A program made the translations under genes and the position numbers. Below are positions 32,056 to 40,082 of a DNA stretch of 64,000 bases, one piece after another; the stretch's first letter is position 1; each line of letters begins with the position of its first letter. The DNA lies in contig JAXLQV010000001.1 in the NCBI GenBank assembly GCA_046331465.1, positions 868,001 through 932,000 of the forward strand, written 5' to 3'. The notes below the pieces were generated by a model that saw only the letters and a list, made by a program, of their open reading frames with translations, was not told the DNA's origin and ran no database searches. The stretch comes from UBA5066 sp046331465 (GTDB lineage Bacteria > Acidobacteriota > Thermoanaerobaculia > UBA5066).

Positions 32056-34044
32056 TCACTCGTCGTCGTCCGAGCCGCCCCCGGATCCCCCCGCGTAGTC
32101 GCTCTCGGCCCAGCGCCGGCTCTCGAAGCGGACCTTCGAGACGGCGAGCGCGAGCGGGCCGAGGAGGAGGAAGAGGAGGACGAGCACCAGGTGCGCCATC
32201 CGGGGCACGCCGCTCCGGAGGCGGATGTCGTAGTAGGGGGGCGCCTTCCCGGTCTCGAGCTCGGGCTCGAGCCTGAGGACGTACCGGCCCGCGGGGACGG
32301 GGCCGATGAAGTTCGTGCGGGCGCGGGCCCCCTCGCTCCAGCTCTCGCCGCCGTCGACGCCGTGGTAGTAGTCGGACTGGAGGCCGAAGCCGTAGGCCTG
32401 CCCGGTCGCCTCTTCGAGGAGGACCGCGCTCACGAAGACCCAGCTGTTGTCGGTCGGCGCGTCGATCGTCGCCTCGATGTTCCCGGAGTGCGGGATCTCG
32501 AACGGCTCGGTGACGACGGTGAGCGTCTCGGAGAGGGCGTCGGGGGAGAGCGTCGGGTCGTTCGCGTGGAGCGAGAGGTCCTGCCGCCCCTGGTAGACGA
32601 CCTTCCGGTCGTCCTTGATGTTGAAGAAGACGAAGAGGAAGAGCGCGATCCCCGCGAGGAGCCACGTCGTCCGGAGGAGCGCGCGGGACGACTCGGCGTG
32701 CGGCCACGGCTGGTTCGAGCCGACCCCCTCGGGCGAAGGGAGCGGGGCCTTCGGGGCGAAGGCCTTCTCGACCTCTTCCTTCGGGACGTAGCTCCCTTCC
32801 GACCAGGTGACCTCGTTCGCGTACTTCTCCTCGGAGAGGATCCGCGGCGGGGCGACGTAGTCGGAGACGTCGGTCGTCTCCCCCTTCTTCACTTCCCAGT
32901 AGAACTCGCCGAGGACCGCCTCCACGCGGGCGGTCGTTGCCTGGAAGTGGCGGTAGCGCGTCCCTCGCCAGACGGCGAGGCGGGGCGCCGTGGAGACTTC
33001 CCCCGCGGCGACCGGCTCGACGAGCGTCCAGTGGCCGTTCGACTCGACGAGCCAGTGGTAGGCCTCGCTCTTCGTCTCCTTGAGGAGGTACTCCCTCCAG
33101 TAGTAGTTCACGCCGTCGACCGTGCAGCCCTTGAGGACCGCGCCGAGGATCGCGTACGGGTGACCCCGGAGCGTCCCCTCGCCGCCGAGCGGGAGGAGCG
33201 GCTGGAACGGCACCTTCTGGAGCCGGGAGAGGACCTCGAACTTCTCCGCCGAGGCCCCCTCCTCGGGCGTCGCGAGGACGGAGCCGCAGTACGTGCAGGC
33301 GACGCGCCGGGTATTCGCCGGGTCCTTCAGCTGGAGCCCGGCGCCGCAGGCCGGGCAGTTGAGCGAGGAGGCGCGCGCGGCGACCTTCCGCTCGGTCCAC
33401 CCCTCGAGCCCGTCGACGCCCAGGTCGGCGAGCGCGACCGGCTTGCCGACGAAGAAGGCGTCCACCCCCGGGTCGTCGCCGTAGTCGAGCGTCGCGAAGC
33501 TCCCGTCGGCCCCGGAGAGGTCGGCGTACATGAAGACCGAGCCGGGGACGGCCGCGAACGGGAGGTCTCCCTCGGCCGAGGCGTAGAGCGCCTGCCGGCG
33601 GTCGGTGACGGTGAAGAAGCCGTAGGCGCCGAAGTTCAGCTTCTGGCCGGGGGCGATCTGGGTGAACTCGGGGGCGGGCGGGTTCGTGGGAGGCGGCAGC
33701 GGCCGCATCATCCAGAAGCCTCCCTGGGCCTCGGCGAGCCACGCGTAGCGGCCGTCCTCGAACGAGACGTGCCACTCGTCCCACGTCCCCTCGCCGGTCG
33801 AGAGCTGGAGCCTCCCGACGATCCGGAACGGCTTCAGGCCCTGCGCCTTAGGCTTCCCGGTCGTCCCGACGCGGAACGGCGACGAGGTCGGGACGAGCTC
33901 GGCGACCGTGCCGAGCGACTCGAGCGCGACGCCCTTCCTCGAGACGGCCGACCGGCACTGGGGGCAGACGGTCACGACGGAAGAACCGGCGCGGAAGAGG
34001 ACCTCGCCTCCGCATGAGGGGCAGCTGGCGGCGCGGGAGCTCAC
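32056..34044 (-). CDS. DUF4178 protein with two zinc ribbons and C-terminal membrane segments
   Basis: 662 residues starting with GTG. Zinc ribbon one at residues 8-30 (CPSC, then CPQC). A first DUF4178 domain follows (about 45-190, IVGRLQLSTGEGTWDEWHVS, YAWLAEAQGGFWMM). Zinc ribbon two lies near 230-252 (CPAC, CTYC). A second DUF4178 domain follows (about 270-410, YYWREYLLKETKSEAYHWLV, SNGHWTLVEPV). Two membrane helices (about 455-475 and 618-640) flank a region that should be extracytoplasmic. The C-terminus is Gly/Ser/Asp-rich. First gene of the operon. TATCCT eight bases before the GTG sets the start. Likely a membrane-tethered scaffold or sensor; the function is unknown. Confidence 0.88.
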   Translation of the reverse strand: MSSRAASCPSCGGEVLFRAGSSVVTVCPQCRSAVSRKGVALESLGTVAELVPTSSPFRVGTTGKPKAQGLKPFRIVGRLQLSTGEGTWDEWHVSFEDGRYAWLAEAQGGFWMMRPLPPPTNPPAPEFTQIAPGQKLNFGAYGFFTVTDRRQALYASAEGDLPFAAVPGSVFMYADLSGADGSFATLDYGDDPGVDAFFVGKPVALADLGVDGLEGWTERKVAARASSLNCPACGAGLQLKDPANTRRVACTYCGSVLATPEEGASAEKFEVLSRLQKVPFQPLLPLGGEGTLRGHPYAILGAVLKGCTVDGVNYYWREYLLKETKSEAYHWLVESNGHWTLVEPVAAGEVSTAPRLAVWRGTRYRHFQATTARVEAVLGEFYWEVKKGETTDVSDYVAPPRILSEEKYANEVTWSEGSYVPKEEVEKAFAPKAPLPSPEGVGSNQPWPHAESSRALLRTTWLLAGIALFLFVFFNIKDDRKVVYQGRQDLSLHANDPTLSPDALSETLTVVTEPFEIPHSGNIEATIDAPTDNSWVFVSAVLLEEATGQAYGFGLQSDYYHGVDGGESWSEGARARTNFIGPVPAGRYVLRLEPELETGKAPPYYDIRLRSGVPRMAHLVLVLLFLLLGPLALAVSKVRFESRRWAESDYAGGSGGGSDDDE

Positions 34045-34052
34045 GTTGCGGA

Positions 34053-34058
34053 AGGATA
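34053..34058 (-). promoter_or_regulatory. -10 element of the DUF4178-SpeE operon
   Basis: TATCCT on the minus strand, eight bases before the GTG at 34044, without a Shine-Dalgarno: a leaderless start for the five-gene operon. Confidence 0.5.
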
Positions 34059-34097
34059 GAACAGGCCCGGCGCGATGGGGCCCTTTCCCCGCGGCGC

Positions 34098-35552
34098 CTA
34101 GACCGGGAGCCGGACCCGGAAGCGGGCGCCGCGGCCGGGCGGGCTCTCGAGCGAGACGTCCCCACCCATCGCCTCCGTGAGGGTCTTGACGATCGAGAGG
34201 CCGAGCCCCGTCGACGACTCGCCGCCCGTGGGCTTCGCCGAGAGCCTGGCGAACTTCGCGAAGAGGCGCGCCCGGTCGGCCTCGGTCACCCCGGGGCCCT
34301 CGTCCTCCACTTCGACGACGCCGGTGCCCCCGTCGGGGCGGACCGTCACGACGACGGTGGAGCCGAGCGGGGAGAACTTGACCGCGTTCGAGACGACGTT
34401 CTCCACGACCTGCTGGATCGCCCCGGGGTCCCCGGTGACGAAGACGGGGACCCCCTCGAGCCGGATCCCGATCTCCTTGCGCGCGGCGGAGGCGACCTGG
34501 GTCTCGACGACCTTCCGGGCGAGGGAGAGGAGGTCGCACGGCCGCTTCTCGAGGGAGACGCGGCCGGCCTCGGCCGCGCTCACCTCGATGAGCCCCGCGA
34601 CGAGGTCGCGCACGCGCTCGGCGGCCGCGACGACCTTCGTCGCCATCTCGGCGGTCTCCTTCCTCGGGAACTCCTCGTCGCGGAGCATCTCCGCGTAGCC
34701 GAGGATGACGCCGAGGGGGTTCCTCAGGTCGTGGGCGGCGATGCCGAGGAACGTGCTCTTCTCCTCGTTCAGGCGCCGGAGCTCCGAGGCCACGGAACGG
34801 ACCTTCTCGTTCGCGGCCTCGAGGAGGCGCATGGAGACGAACGTCCGCCTCTGGTACGCCTCGCGGGAGTACCCGGCGACGGTGAAGAAGAACCAGAGGA
34901 GGATGAGCGTCCCGAGCGAGACGACGACCACGTCGGACGGGAGTGGCGGCCCGAAGCCCGGGAGCCTCCGCACGAACGCGACCGCCGGGAACGAGAGGAC
35001 GATCAGGCCGGCGCGGACGACGCTCGCGGCGAACCCAGACGGGATCAGCCCGATCGCCGACGAGGCCATCGGGAAGCTGAGGGCGACGAAGTAGAGGCTC
35101 GTCCCCGGCTCGTTCGGGCGCCCGACCGCGATCATCGCGGCGATGCCCCACCCGGCCGCGACGCCGCCGATCTCCAGGATCGGCCGGGTCCATCGCTCGT
35201 GGCGGGGGACCCAGGTGAGGACGAGGAGGAGCGCGACCGGGAGCGCGAGCGCCAGGAAGCGGATCGCGAGGACGACGGGCCACGTCTCCGGGAAGGCGAT
35301 GGGGTCGAGGAGGCCGAACGCGAGGATCGTCCCGAGCGCGATGCCCACGGACGGCCGCAGGAGGCGGGCGCTCGTCCCGCGCTGCTCCTCGCGGTAGGCG
35401 GCCTCCACGAGCGGGTCGCGGAAACGGAGGCGCCAGACTTCCTCGAGGTCCCGTTCCGTCACGGGGACGACCGGTCCCTCGCGTTTCGGCGGGCGCGGGA
35501 TGCGCCACCCGGAGGACGAGTGCCGGGCCCCGAGCACCGTGCCGCTTGTCAT
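34098..35552 (-). CDS. Membrane sensor histidine kinase
   Basis: 484 residues. A cytosolic N-terminus of about 70 residues, then six hydrophobic helices (about 75-240) with no large periplasmic domain, a coiled linker (RRTFVSMRLLEAANEKVRSV), HisKA with phospho-acceptor AAHDLRNPLGVILGYAEML (His near residue 288), and HATPase_c: N box ENVVSNAVKFSP, G1 VEDEGPGV, G2 STGLGLSIVK. No response regulator gene is adjacent. It ends 53 bases before the DUF4178 operon on the same strand, so it could regulate that operon; this is positional inference. CACAAT at 35561-35566 may be its -10. Confidence 0.92.
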   Translation of the reverse strand: MTSGTVLGARHSSSGWRIPRPPKREGPVVPVTERDLEEVWRLRFRDPLVEAAYREEQRGTSARLLRPSVGIALGTILAFGLLDPIAFPETWPVVLAIRFLALALPVALLLVLTWVPRHERWTRPILEIGGVAAGWGIAAMIAVGRPNEPGTSLYFVALSFPMASSAIGLIPSGFAASVVRAGLIVLSFPAVAFVRRLPGFGPPLPSDVVVVSLGTLILLWFFFTVAGYSREAYQRRTFVSMRLLEAANEKVRSVASELRRLNEEKSTFLGIAAHDLRNPLGVILGYAEMLRDEEFPRKETAEMATKVVAAAERVRDLVAGLIEVSAAEAGRVSLEKRPCDLLSLARKVVETQVASAARKEIGIRLEGVPVFVTGDPGAIQQVVENVVSNAVKFSPLGSTVVVTVRPDGGTGVVEVEDEGPGVTEADRARLFAKFARLSAKPTGGESSTGLGLSIVKTLTEAMGGDVSLESPPGRGARFRVRLPV

Positions 35553-35607
35553 GCAGGCGGATTGTGCACCGGAGCCGACCCTGCCGCCTCCCCCTTCGTC
35601 CGCCCGG

Positions 35608-36594
35608 TCAGCCCCTCAGGAAGACGAAGGCCTTCCACGTCAGGGCGGCGACGATCGCCGAGGCGGGGATCGTCAGCACCCAGGCGACGACGATGTTCCG
35701 GGCGACGCCCCAGCGGACCGACGAGAGCCCGCGGGAGGCGCCGACCCCCATGATGGCTCCCGTGATCGTGTGGGTCGTCGAGACCGGGATGCCGCCGAGC
35801 GAGGCGCCGATGAGAGTGGCGGCCCCGGCGAACTCGGCGCAGGAGCCGCCGACCGGCTTGAGCGGGGTGATCCGCATCGACATCGTCCGGACGATGCGCC
35901 AGCCGCCGGAGAGGGTCCCGAGGCCGATGGCGGCGTGGCACATGAGGACGATCCAGAACGGGACGTGGGAGCCGGAGAGATGCCCCGTCGCGAGGAGGAG
36001 GGCGAAGATGATCCCCATCGTCTTCTGGGCGTCGTTCATCCCGTGGCCGAACGAGAAGGCCGCCGCCGAGAGGAGCTGGACCTTCCGGAAGACGCGGTCG
36101 ACCCGGTCGGGGCGCCAGCGCCGGAAGAGCCACGTCGCGCCGACGTAGTTGACGAAGCCGAGGACGAGGCCGAAGAGCGGCGAGAGGACGATGAAGACGC
36201 TCGTCAGGGCGAGGCCCGAGAAGACGAGGCTCCCGACTCCCGCCTTCGCGAACGCCGCCCCCGCGAAGCCGCCGATGAGGGCATGCGAGGACGAGGAGGG
36301 GAGGCCCCACCACCAGGTGAGGAGGTTCCAGACGATCGCGCCGACGAGGCTCGCCAGGATCAGGTCGGGGTCGACGATCTTCGGGTCGACGATCCCCTTG
36401 CCGATCGTCTTGGCGACGCGCGTCTCGAGGGCGAAGGCCGCGACGAAGTTGAAGAACGCCGCCCAGGCGACGGCGACCTTCGGCGAGAGGACCCGCGTCC
36501 CGACGACCGTGGCGATCGAGTTCGCCGCGTCGTGGAAGCCGTTGATGTAGTCGAAGACGAGGGCGATCGCGATGATGAGGACGATGTAGGTCAC
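35608..36594 (-). CDS. pit: Low-affinity inorganic phosphate transporter, PiT family
   Basis: 328 residues with ten or so membrane helices. PiT signatures are the duplicated GFHDAANSIATVVGTRVLSP (residues 17-36) and the C-terminal counterpart GIPVSTTHTITGAIMGVGAS. FSFGHGMNDAQKTMG lies in the middle. It imports phosphate (as metal-phosphate) with protons or sodium. The gene begins 6 bases after the DUF47 gene, the usual partner of bacterial Pit transporters. Confidence 0.95.
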   Translation of the reverse strand: MTYIVLIIAIALVFDYINGFHDAANSIATVVGTRVLSPKVAVAWAAFFNFVAAFALETRVAKTIGKGIVDPKIVDPDLILASLVGAIVWNLLTWWWGLPSSSSHALIGGFAGAAFAKAGVGSLVFSGLALTSVFIVLSPLFGLVLGFVNYVGATWLFRRWRPDRVDRVFRKVQLLSAAAFSFGHGMNDAQKTMGIIFALLLATGHLSGSHVPFWIVLMCHAAIGLGTLSGGWRIVRTMSMRITPLKPVGGSCAEFAGAATLIGASLGGIPVSTTHTITGAIMGVGASRGLSSVRWGVARNIVVAWVLTIPASAIVAALTWKAFVFLRG

Positions 36595-36600
36595 GGGACT

Positions 36601-37224
36601 TCAGGTCGACTTGATGACGATCGTCTCGAGCGTGTTCGCGACGTCCTCGCAGCGGTCCGTCGCCCCCTCGACGAAATCGTAGATTTCCTTCCACTTCATG
36701 ACTTCGATCGGGTCCTTCGTGTCGTTGAAGAGGCGGCCGATGGCGAGCTGGGCGACGGTGTCGGCCTCGTTCTCGAGCCGGTTGATCTCGACGCACGCCT
36801 CGAGGATCTGCCGGGAGTTCTTGAGGTCCGACAGGAGCGCCATCGCCTTCTGGATGGCGATCGCCGACTGGACGATGACGGCCGTGATCTTCTTCAGCTC
36901 GGGCGTCGTCGTCGCGATCCGGTAGAGGACGATCCGGGAGGCCGCCGCGTCGATGTAGTCGAGGACGTCGTCGAGCGTCTTGACGAGCGCGTGGATGTCC
37001 TCGCGGTCGATCGGCGTGATCCAGGTCCGGTTCAGGAGGTCGAACGTCTCGTGGGCAATCTGGTCGCCCTGGTGCTCGATGCGCTTGATCTGGGCGGCCC
37101 GCTCGTCGTCGAGGACGGGACCGGCGGCCATGGCGTCGAGGACGCGGGCGGCTTCGAGGATCACCTCGGCGGCGCGACCGAACTGGGGAAGGAAGGTCTC
37201 CTCGCGGGGAAACAGTCGAAACAC
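36601..37224 (-). CDS. DUF47 / PhoU-like phosphate transport regulator
   Basis: 207 residues, all-helical, matching the TIGR00153 DUF47 group: MFRLFPREETFLPQF start (GTG codon), AAQIKRIEHQGDQIAHETFD, TPIDREDIHALVKTLDDVLD, and WKEIYDFVEGATDRCEDVAN with the acidic metal-binding E/D motifs of PhoU-like bundles. It is believed to regulate the cotranscribed Pit transporter. A GATAAC element (about 37245-37250) and the 14-bp palindrome CTCCGGCGCCGGAG (37231-37244) precede it. Confidence 0.93.
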   Translation of the reverse strand: MFRLFPREETFLPQFGRAAEVILEAARVLDAMAAGPVLDDERAAQIKRIEHQGDQIAHETFDLLNRTWITPIDREDIHALVKTLDDVLDYIDAAASRIVLYRIATTTPELKKITAVIVQSAIAIQKAMALLSDLKNSRQILEACVEINRLENEADTVAQLAIGRLFNDTKDPIEVMKWKEIYDFVEGATDRCEDVANTLETIVIKST

Positions 37225-37230
37225 GGACTC

Positions 37231-37244
37231 CTCCGGCGCCGGAG
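37231..37244. repeat. 14-bp perfect palindrome upstream of the DUF47-pit genes
   Basis: CTCCGGCGCCGGAG lies between a GATAAC -10-like element and the GTG start of the DUF47 gene, and it includes the Shine-Dalgarno. In RNA it would sequester the ribosome-binding site; in DNA it could be an operator. Its dyad is perfect but it is short and GC-rich, so chance is possible. Confidence 0.35.
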
Positions 37245-37248
37245 GTTA

Positions 37249-38391
37249 TCAGGACTGCGGAAGTCCCTCCGAAAGCGGACCTTGCGCCCGCGACGCGGAC
37301 GGCGCCGGAACCTCGCGGAGGATCGCCACGGCGGCGGCCTCGCCCGGGCGTTCCCCGCCGCCGAGGCGTACGACCCGCGCCTCGAGAGCCCTCCCCCCCC
37401 GTTCCGCGGGGAGGTTCAGGCGCGCCCGGAGCGGCCCGCCGGCGAGGGCGGCCTCGAGGGCGTCGGCGAACGACTTCTCGCGCACGAGCTCGAGGAGGTG
37501 CCCCCCGCTCCTCGGCGCGGCGGCGTCGGCCCCGAGGAGCCGGATCGCCTCGGGGTTCGCGTCGAGGAGGGAGAGGCGCGCGTCGACGACGAGGAGGCCG
37601 ACCGGGACCTCCTCGAAGACGGTGTGCGAGACGACCGCTTCGCGGCGCGCCCCGGCGTCCCGCTCGGACGCGAGGTCGGCGAGGTCTCCGAGGGCCGAGA
37701 AGACCGCGGCCGTCTCCTCCGAGACGTCCCCCGGGTTCGCCGGGCGCTCGCCCTTCGCCGCCGAGGCGACGGCGCCGCGGACGAGGCCCAGCTCCGACGC
37801 GTGGCGCGACCGCGAGCGGACGAGGAGCGCGGCGACGAGGAGGCCCGCGAGGGCCGAGAGGCCGAGCGTCTGCCGCCGGAACGGGGCCTCCCAGCGCGCC
37901 AGGTCGCTCTCGGGAAAGGCGAGGCGGAGGACCTCGCCGCCCCGCAGGCGGGCGGCGGCGTAGACGAGGCGGTCGGCGACGGTGGCGGAGTAGCGCCGGT
38001 TCACGCCGGTCCCGTTCCGCCGGGCCTCCTCCACCTCCGGCCGGTGCCCGTGGTTCTCGAGCGAGGCGACGCGGCCGCGCTCGACGCCGCTGTCGCCGAG
38101 GACCCTCCCGTCGGTGCCGACGAGCGTGGCGCGGAGCGACAGCTGCCTCCCGAGCGCCTCGACCGCCGGCTGCGGGTCCTGGCCCGACGCGAGGACCGCC
38201 TCGATCTCGGGCCCGACGCGGGCGAGGAGGGCGAAGGCGCTCGCCTCGGTCCTCCGGACGATCGCCCCCTCGAGGACGAGGTTGAAGACCCAGCCGGCGA
38301 GGAGGCCGCCGGCGAGGGCGAGGAGGACGGGAGCGGCGCTCCTCCGGAGGAAGCCGGGGAGGCGGGGGGCGGGCGGCGCGGGGGTCGTCAT
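37249..38391 (-). CDS. PhoR-like sensor protein lacking the histidine kinase core
   Basis: 380 residues. Membrane helix near residues 18-38, an extracytoplasmic region of PhoR type (GTDGRVLGDSGVERGRVASL, then ENHGHRPEVEEARRNGTGVN and RRYSATVADRLVYAAARLRG), a second helix (about 178-195), a HAMP-like linker, and a PAS domain (EEVPVGLLVVDARLSLLDAN). After the PAS domain it ends with a Pro/Ser tail. There is no HisKA or HATPase_c, and only 24 bases separate its stop from the next gene start, so no kinase remnant follows. Position beside DUF47-pit fits a phosphate-sensing role. Confidence 0.82.
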   Translation of the reverse strand: MTTPAPPAPRLPGFLRRSAAPVLLALAGGLLAGWVFNLVLEGAIVRRTEASAFALLARVGPEIEAVLASGQDPQPAVEALGRQLSLRATLVGTDGRVLGDSGVERGRVASLENHGHRPEVEEARRNGTGVNRRYSATVADRLVYAAARLRGGEVLRLAFPESDLARWEAPFRRQTLGLSALAGLLVAALLVRSRSRHASELGLVRGAVASAAKGERPANPGDVSEETAAVFSALGDLADLASERDAGARREAVVSHTVFEEVPVGLLVVDARLSLLDANPEAIRLLGADAAAPRSGGHLLELVREKSFADALEAALAGGPLRARLNLPAERGGRALEARVVRLGGGERPGEAAAVAILREVPAPSASRAQGPLSEGLPQS

Positions 38392-38448
38392 CGCGGTCGG
38401 CCCGATCGTAGCCCGCCCGTGTGAAGACCGTGTGGGGACGACGCGGGC

Positions 38449-39987
38449 TCAGCCCGGCTTCGGCGGGGTGCGCCCGTAGCGCGCGGAGGGCGCCTCGTCG
38501 CGGTAGAAGCCGCGGGCGCCGAGGAGCCTCCAGACGCGCTCGACGAGGTCTCTCTCCGGCACGGGGCGCGCGAGGATCTCGCTCGCCCCGACCTGCTTGG
38601 CGAAGTGCTCGTGGGAGCGGTCGACGCGCGTGCCGAGGAGGAGGACCGGGACCTCGGCGAACGTCGGGGTCCCCTTGAGGATCCGCGCCACCTCGAAGCC
38701 GTCGGCCTTCGGGAGCGCGACGTCCATCACGACCGCGTCGGGAGAGCGGGACATCAGGAGCTCGAGGACCTCCTCGCCGGTCCGCGCCTCCACGGCGGTG
38801 CAGCCCGCGTCGCCGAGCGCCTTCCCCATCGAGATCCTCTCGGCGCCGTCGCCCATCACGACGAAGACCGTGGGGCGGCCGGTCCGGCGGGGCGCCGAGG
38901 GCATCGTCGGCGGGGCGGCCGCCGCGGGGGCCGGGGCGGGCGCGGGGGCCGGGCGCGACACCGCGTCCTCGCCCGGGCGCGCCGCGGTCCGGGACGCGCG
39001 CGGGCGGTGCGGGACGACCGGCGTCTGCACGTTCGAGCCGGTGACCATCGACTCCCGGCGGGCGCGCTCCTCCTCGGACTCGATCAGGATCGCGTCGAGC
39101 GCCGCCGCCATGGTCGTCGACTCGGGGGCGGCGGACGCGGCGGGCCTCTCCCCGGCGGCGCGGGCGAGCGCGGCCTCGAACTCGGAGACGCTCGCGTACC
39201 GGTCCTCGCGCCGCTTCTCGAGCGCCTTGTGGACGGCTTCCCGGAGGGCGGGGGAGACGTCGGGGTAGAGAGAAAGGTTCCCCGGCACCGCCTCGGAGAT
39301 CTGCTTCATGGCGATGCCGAGCGCCGAGTCGGCCGTGAACGGAAGGACGCCCGTGAGCATCTCGAAGGCGATGATCCCGATCGAGTAGAGGTCGCTGCGG
39401 GCGTCCGCCGGCTGGCCCATCGCCTGCTCGGGGGAGATGTAGTGGGGCGTCCCGAGGACGACCGCCTCGAGCGTGAGCTTGTCGTCGAGCGTCCCCCGGG
39501 CGAGGCCGAAGTCGAGGATCGAGACGGCGTCCTCGGCCCCGATGATGATGTTCTGGCTCTTCAGGTCTCGGTGGACGATCCCCTGCTCGTGCGCCGCCTG
39601 GGTGCCGAGGCAGATCTGGCGGAGGATCCGGAGCGCGCGCGCCGGGGGGATCCGGCTCTCCTCGAGGATCACGGTCTGGAGGTCCTTGCCGGGGACGAAC
39701 TCCATCGTGATGTAGGGATGCCCGGCCGCGGTCCCGAAGTCGTACATGCGCGCGACGTTCGGGTGCTTCACCTTCCGGTTGAGGCTGATCTCCCGCTTGA
39801 AGCGGGCGAGGATGGCGCCGTCGTCGTCGGCGACGTGGCCGTAGAGGACCTTGATCGCGACGACCTCGTCCAGGTCCCGGTCGAGCGCCTTGAAGACGAC
39901 GCCCATCCCGCCACGGCCGAGGGTCTCGAGCCACTCGTAGCGCGGGGAGCCGGCGAAGAACTGGGCCCGGAAGGCGTCGAGGTTCAT
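38449..39987 (-). CDS. Ser/Thr protein kinase with C-terminal degenerate receiver domain
   Basis: 512 residues, soluble. Kinase domain residues 18-275: GRGGMGVVFKALDRDLDEVV, Lys in AIKVLYG, catalytic VHRDLKSQNIIIG and DFGLARG. A Pro/Ala-rich linker (residues about 280-385) follows, then a receiver-like domain to the end. The receiver keeps the phospho-acceptor Asp (VVMDVALPKADG) but the first acidic residue is Gly (VMGDG), the Thr is Gly (VLLLGTR) and the Lys is Arg (LARPV). Phosphorylation switching is therefore doubtful. A GATAAT promoter near 40034 gives a leader of about 45 bases. Confidence 0.9.
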   Translation of the reverse strand: MNLDAFRAQFFAGSPRYEWLETLGRGGMGVVFKALDRDLDEVVAIKVLYGHVADDDGAILARFKREISLNRKVKHPNVARMYDFGTAAGHPYITMEFVPGKDLQTVILEESRIPPARALRILRQICLGTQAAHEQGIVHRDLKSQNIIIGAEDAVSILDFGLARGTLDDKLTLEAVVLGTPHYISPEQAMGQPADARSDLYSIGIIAFEMLTGVLPFTADSALGIAMKQISEAVPGNLSLYPDVSPALREAVHKALEKRREDRYASVSEFEAALARAAGERPAASAAPESTTMAAALDAILIESEEERARRESMVTGSNVQTPVVPHRPRASRTAARPGEDAVSRPAPAPAPAPAAAAPPTMPSAPRRTGRPTVFVVMGDGAERISMGKALGDAGCTAVEARTGEEVLELLMSRSPDAVVMDVALPKADGFEVARILKGTPTFAEVPVLLLGTRVDRSHEHFAKQVGASEILARPVPERDLVERVWRLLGARGFYRDEAPSARYGRTPPKPG

Positions 39988-40046
39988 GTCGCGATCGGCC
40001 CGCGGGCGGAAGAGACGCCCCGGGCCGATCCGCGATTATCGCCTGA

Positions 40047-40079
40047 CGGGAATCGGCGCCCCCGGGCGCCTCGTTCCCG
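40047..40079 (-). terminator. Hairpin after the outer-membrane protein gene
   Basis: Nested arms: GGCGCCC 40055-40061 with GGGCGCC 40064-40070, extended by CGGGAA/TTCCCG flanks. It starts a few bases after the 40083 gene and precedes the kinase promoter. T-tract poor. Confidence 0.45.
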
Positions 40080-40082
40080 GGC

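Noticed and set aside
35549..39934. A 1461-residue minus-strand frame spanning pit, DUF47, the PhoR-like gene and the kinase
   Set aside because: Arg/Pro-rich shadow frame running through four well-defined genes on the same strand; no domain or start signal.
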